DNA from: Deltaproteobacteria bacterium UBA6967
GTDB taxonomy: Bacteria > SAR324 > NAC60-12
NCBI GenBank assembly: GCA_002450295.1
Contig: DJYX01000214.1
Span: forward strand, 1-17,020
Reading direction: 5' to 3'
DNA length: 17,020 bases
Below are positions 14,847 to 17,020 of this stretch, piece by piece. A model generated the notes under the pieces. The model had not been told where the DNA came from. It saw nothing but the letters and a program-made list of their open reading frames with translations, and searched no databases. Positions within the stretch are counted from its first letter, which is position 1; each line of letters starts with the position of its first letter. A program made the translations under genes and the position numbers.

Positions 14847-15323
14847 TTAATTATGTCGACTCCCAATAATTCTGCTCAGATTTGCCATTTCTATGGCAGC
14901 TTGCATTGCGTATCTTCCTTGATTCCCTGCCTTTGTCCCTGATCGTTCAATTGCTTGCTCAATCGTGTCTGTAGTGAGTAGACCAAAGATTGTTGGAATG
15001 CCTGTGTCTGCTCCTACTGCAGCCACTCCACTGGTGACGGCTGCACAAACATGATCATAGTGTGAAGTTGCGCCTCGAATGACAGCTCCCAAACAAACTA
15101 TTGAGTCATAGGCTTCCGTTTCTGCAAATTGACGAGCAGCTGTTGAAATTTCAAAAGCACCTGGAACTCTAGAAAGCAGTAACTGATCAGGATTTCCTCC
15201 AAATTGCCGAAAAGTGTCAGATGCACCTTCGATGAGTCGATCGACAATCATTTCGTTAAATCTTGAGGCAACAATTACGATCCTGAGCCCCTCAGCTAAT
15301 AAATTTACTTTCAGTTCCTGCAT
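14847..15323 (-). CDS. ribH: 6,7-dimethyl-8-ribityllumazine synthase
   Basis: Lumazine synthase (158 aa), the penultimate step of riboflavin synthesis: it joins 5-amino-6-ribitylaminouracil with 3,4-dihydroxy-2-butanone 4-phosphate in the cytoplasm, usually as a pentamer or 60-mer shell. Family residues are complete: F22 in SRFNE, which stacks on the pyrimidine; VPGAFEIS (53-60); GAVIRGATSHYDHV (79-92) with the catalytic H88; and R127/K131 in ERSGTKAGNQG for phosphate binding. The ATG at 15321-15323 has GGAA nearby. It is the last gene of a three-gene run, 14 bases after the DUF971 gene. Other rib genes and nusB, common neighbours of ribH, are not in the window. Confidence 0.97.
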   Translation of the reverse strand: MQELKVNLLAEGLRIVIVASRFNEMIVDRLIEGASDTFRQFGGNPDQLLLSRVPGAFEISTAARQFAETEAYDSIVCLGAVIRGATSHYDHVCAAVTSGVAAVGADTGIPTIFGLLTTDTIEQAIERSGTKAGNQGRYAMQAAIEMANLSRIIGSRHN

Positions 15324-15337
15324 AGCATTCCGATAAA

Positions 15338-15655
15338 TCAGGATTTGTAAAGAGTATGCTCACATAATTCTCGGAGCATTCGAAAATTATAAATACCGGA
15401 GTCATGTCCATCATTCCAGTAGAACCTTAGTGCATAATTTCCAACGAATTCACTTCTCGATGGCTGAATATCTTGACGAATCTCGGAGGATTTCAAGATC
15501 TTCTCACCTGTAAGTTCGTTTACACAGAGTGCGCATGGACAGGCATCTCTCAGATCGAAATAGGAGAGCCGAGCCTCCATTCCATCCTTCCACAGCAAAT
15601 ATAAATCATTTTCGACGAGGACTTTTTCTATGCGTCTTTTCCGAAGGTTTTGCAT
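15338..15655 (-). CDS. DUF971 / GBBH-like N-terminal domain protein, zinc-binding
   Basis: A stand-alone 105-aa domain of the DUF971 family, homologous to the N-terminal domain of gamma-butyrobetaine hydroxylase. C39, C41 and C44 in RDACPCALC and H84 in NDGHDSGIY match, with the same spacing, the zinc-binding Cys-Cys-Cys-His set known in the human enzyme (C38, C40, C43, H82). It lacks the oxygenase domain, so it cannot be a hydroxylase by itself. DUF971 is often fused to or beside Mrp/ApbC-type iron-sulfur carriers, suggesting a role in metal or cluster handling, but its function is not settled. It starts seven bases after the DUF2452 gene stop and ends 14 before ribH, so the three are almost certainly co-transcribed. 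Confidence 0.9.
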   Translation of the reverse strand: MQNLRKRRIEKVLVENDLYLLWKDGMEARLSYFDLRDACPCALCVNELTGEKILKSSEIRQDIQPSRSEFVGNYALRFYWNDGHDSGIYNFRMLRELCEHTLYKS

Positions 15656-15662
15656 CAGGAAT

Positions 15663-16079
15663 TCAAGGGTGTTGGACGTCCCAAGTCAGATCCCCTAATT
15701 GTCGAACTTTCGCCAGGCAAGCACCATATGGAGATGGTCCGGCCCACTCATCAGGAGAAATCATTGTTAATTGAGGATCACCAGAGTTTTCATAAAGATA
15801 GTAATCCTGATGGACTGCTGGTTTGAATCGAATGCTTGAAGATCGAATTTTCTGACGAATATCAGCTTGCCATTCTATGAGCTGTGCTTGCTCTATCAAT
15901 AGGCGCGCTTGAGCCTGCAAGCGGGCAGCTTCGTTGTTAGCTGTATCATTTGTCCGCGCTAATCCAGCATCTAACTGTAAGGTGAATTCAGTGATTTTTT
16001 CAGCAGGGGTTGTGATCTGGACTGGGTAGGTCTTCTCTTTTTTTTCGAGAAGGTTTTTGGGGATCGTCAGGTCAGACAT
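15663..16079 (-). CDS. DUF2452 family protein (C1orf50-like)
   Basis: Small soluble protein, 138 aa. The C-terminal two-thirds matches DUF2452 as I recall it: a long amphipathic helix rich in Ala, Gln and Ile (about residues 44-78, LIEQAQLIEWQADI), then FKP (85-87), YYLYE (93-97), MISPDEW (106-112) and a terminal LGDLTWDV (128-135). The family occurs in bacteria and, as C1orf50, in animals; no biochemical function is established. The N-terminal 40 residues are less typical. No signal peptide or cysteine-rich motif is seen. It is the first gene in the run ahead of DUF971 and ribH. The ATG at 16077-16079 has no strong ribosome binding site, and an inverted repeat lies just upstream. Confidence 0.78.
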   Translation of the reverse strand: MSDLTIPKNLLEKKEKTYPVQITTPAEKITEFTLQLDAGLARTNDTANNEAARLQAQARLLIEQAQLIEWQADIRQKIRSSSIRFKPAVHQDYYLYENSGDPQLTMISPDEWAGPSPYGACLAKVRQLGDLTWDVQHP

Positions 16080-16083
16080 CTAG

Positions 16084-16138
16084 GCCGCTTCAGTTCAATG
16101 TTATTAAGAGATGATAATTATTCTGCAACAGAAGCGGC
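16084..16138. repeat. Inverted repeat upstream of the DUF2452 gene
   Basis: GCCGCTTC (16084-16091) and GAAGCGGC (16131-16138) are exact reverse complements. After one A/A mismatch the stem resumes with GTT/AAC (16093-16095 with 16127-16129), leaving a 31-base loop. It lies between the acidic-protein gene and the DUF2452 gene. No T-run follows on either strand, so a typical intrinsic terminator is unlikely; a leader structure or degraded terminator remains possible. Confidence 0.45.
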
Positions 16139-16181
16139 TTGCTGTCATCAAAGAATTTACGGTGATTCCGATACCAGCAAA

Positions 16182-17020
16182 TTATTTCATCAGTCTTAAT
16201 ATTTTTGCCAAGCTATCATAGCAGTCCTTGGCTAGCTCTAATTTACCCTCTTTTAGAGCAGCATCCGCAATTCGATTGTAGCGCTCTTGTAGGAACTGTA
16301 GATTGGCAGCAGATTGTTCATTTTGTGAATCGGTTGAATTTTCTTCCTCTTCTGGAGACGATTCTGAAATCTTCTCAGGGATAACAAGTGTGGGATTAGA
16401 ACTCTCAAGAGATTCTAAATCTTGAAGATCCATTGCTTTTTGGGAAATTTCTTGTTCTGATTCTATCACAAGTGCTTCTTCGTCTTGATGCTCGTCTCCA
16501 TCAGAAAGTTGTTCAACTTCATTTTCGGAATTTTCATTTGTCTGCTCTTCGTTGACACTTCCAGCCAATTCTTCCGAATTCGTGGTCTTTGAGGTTTGAG
16601 TATCAAGTGAATCAGGGCCTTCCTCAGCTTCGGACTCTTCAGTCAACACATTCTCAGAGTTTTCTATCTGCAGTATGTCTCTATCTTCCTCATCCTCCTC
16701 AACAGAAATTTCTTGCAGGTCATCGATTTCTGAAGATTCATCACTCACTTCATTAGATTTCAATTCTGAATCGATTTTTGAGGATTCTAAAGTCTCTTCT
16801 TCGAGATTTTTACTTTCAATATCAGTAGACTCTGAATCTGAAGTAAAATTTTGATTTATTTCTTTATATTCAGGAGTTGGTTGATCAGATTGGTCTGAAT
16901 CTCTTTTGATCTCAGTCTCAATTTCATTATCGTCTTGAGTTGCTAGATTTTCAGGATCTTCCTCAGTTAGATCCTCTTCAGACTCCAAATCAAGTTCAAC
17001 TACCAAATCCTCTTCATCTT
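16182..17020 (-). CDS. Very acidic, low-complexity protein with C-terminal helical hairpin, 5' end cut
   Basis: The frame is open past the right window edge: codons at 17007-17018 continue the acidic run (DEED), so the TTG at 17006 is not a credible start. At least 278 residues are visible. All but the C-terminus is dominated by Glu, Asp, Ser, Asn and Thr with no predicted fold or membrane segment. The last 40 residues (about 235-274 counted from the TTG) change character and form a likely helix-turn-helix: RYNRIADAALKEGKLELAKD followed by CYDSLAKILRLMK. This resembles a single TPR-like repeat, or the C-terminal element of some small bacterial RNA-handling families, but I do not recognise the protein. 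It is followed by a 102-base gap before DUF2452. Function is unknown. Confidence 0.72.
   Translation of the reverse strand, partial: DEEDLVVELDLESEEDLTEEDPENLATQDDNEIETEIKRDSDQSDQPTPEYKEINQNFTSDSESTDIESKNLEEETLESSKIDSELKSNEVSDESSEIDDLQEISVEEDEEDRDILQIENSENVLTEESEAEEGPDSLDTQTSKTTNSEELAGSVNEEQTNENSENEVEQLSDGDEHQDEEALVIESEQEISQKAMDLQDLESLESSNPTLVIPEKISESSPEEEENSTDSQNEQSAANLQFLQERYNRIADAALKEGKLELAKDCYDSLAKILRLMK

Noticed and set aside
1..17020. Defence system, prophage, integron or CRISPR content
   Set aside because: No nuclease, integrase, transposase, phage or repeat-spacer signature was seen on either strand.

Overview
The window is a gene-dense bacterial segment with 19 supported coding regions, two of them cut by the window edges, and no gap longer than 233 bases. 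The genome looks Gram-negative, free-living and heterotrophic: there is a Tat-exported sugar-type binding protein, many NAD(P)-linked oxidoreductases, and a RibH/DUF971/DUF2452 housekeeping cluster. Base composition is moderate, with some AT-rich stretches. No rRNA or other marker gene is present, so I cannot name the taxon; a marine proteobacterial-type lineage is only an impression. I saw no tRNA, rRNA, CRISPR array, insertion sequence or transposase.

Region 1 (1-4300, + strand) holds the 3' part of a neutral-ceramidase-like hydrolase and then a carbohydrate-type ABC importer: one Tat-signalled binding protein and two permeases. An intrinsic terminator lies between the binding protein and the permeases. 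No ATPase gene is present. Palindromic and hairpin sequences lie upstream of the binding protein.

Region 2 (12057 down to 4304, - strand) is a tightly packed run of eight genes, read in the order D-2-hydroxyacid dehydrogenase, SDR, YgfF-like SDR, aldo/keto reductase, TIM-barrel isomerase/epimerase, SDR, beta-lactamase-fold serine hydrolase, and zinc-type MDR dehydrogenase. It meets region 1 tail to tail with a three-base gap.

Region 3 (12291-14811, + strand) diverges from region 2. It has two more SDRs, one resembling Caulobacter-type xylose (aldose) 1-dehydrogenase, followed by a translationally coupled membrane protein with two Gate (nucleoside-recognition-like) repeats. The 233-base divergent spacer carries two palindromes built from the same TCAGA/TCTGA half-site.

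Region 4 (17020 down to 14847, - strand) holds a very acidic protein cut by the window edge, then a compact DUF2452, DUF971 and ribH cluster.

The best reading of regions 1-3 is an uncharacterised catabolic locus for a sugar, sugar acid or polyol. It has an importer, up to seven dehydrogenases or reductases, an isomerase and a cytoplasmic hydrolase that might open a lactone or ester. No dehydratase, aldolase, kinase or regulator is in view, so the substrate and order of steps cannot be read from the sequence. This pathway is inference; the individual family assignments are mostly firm.
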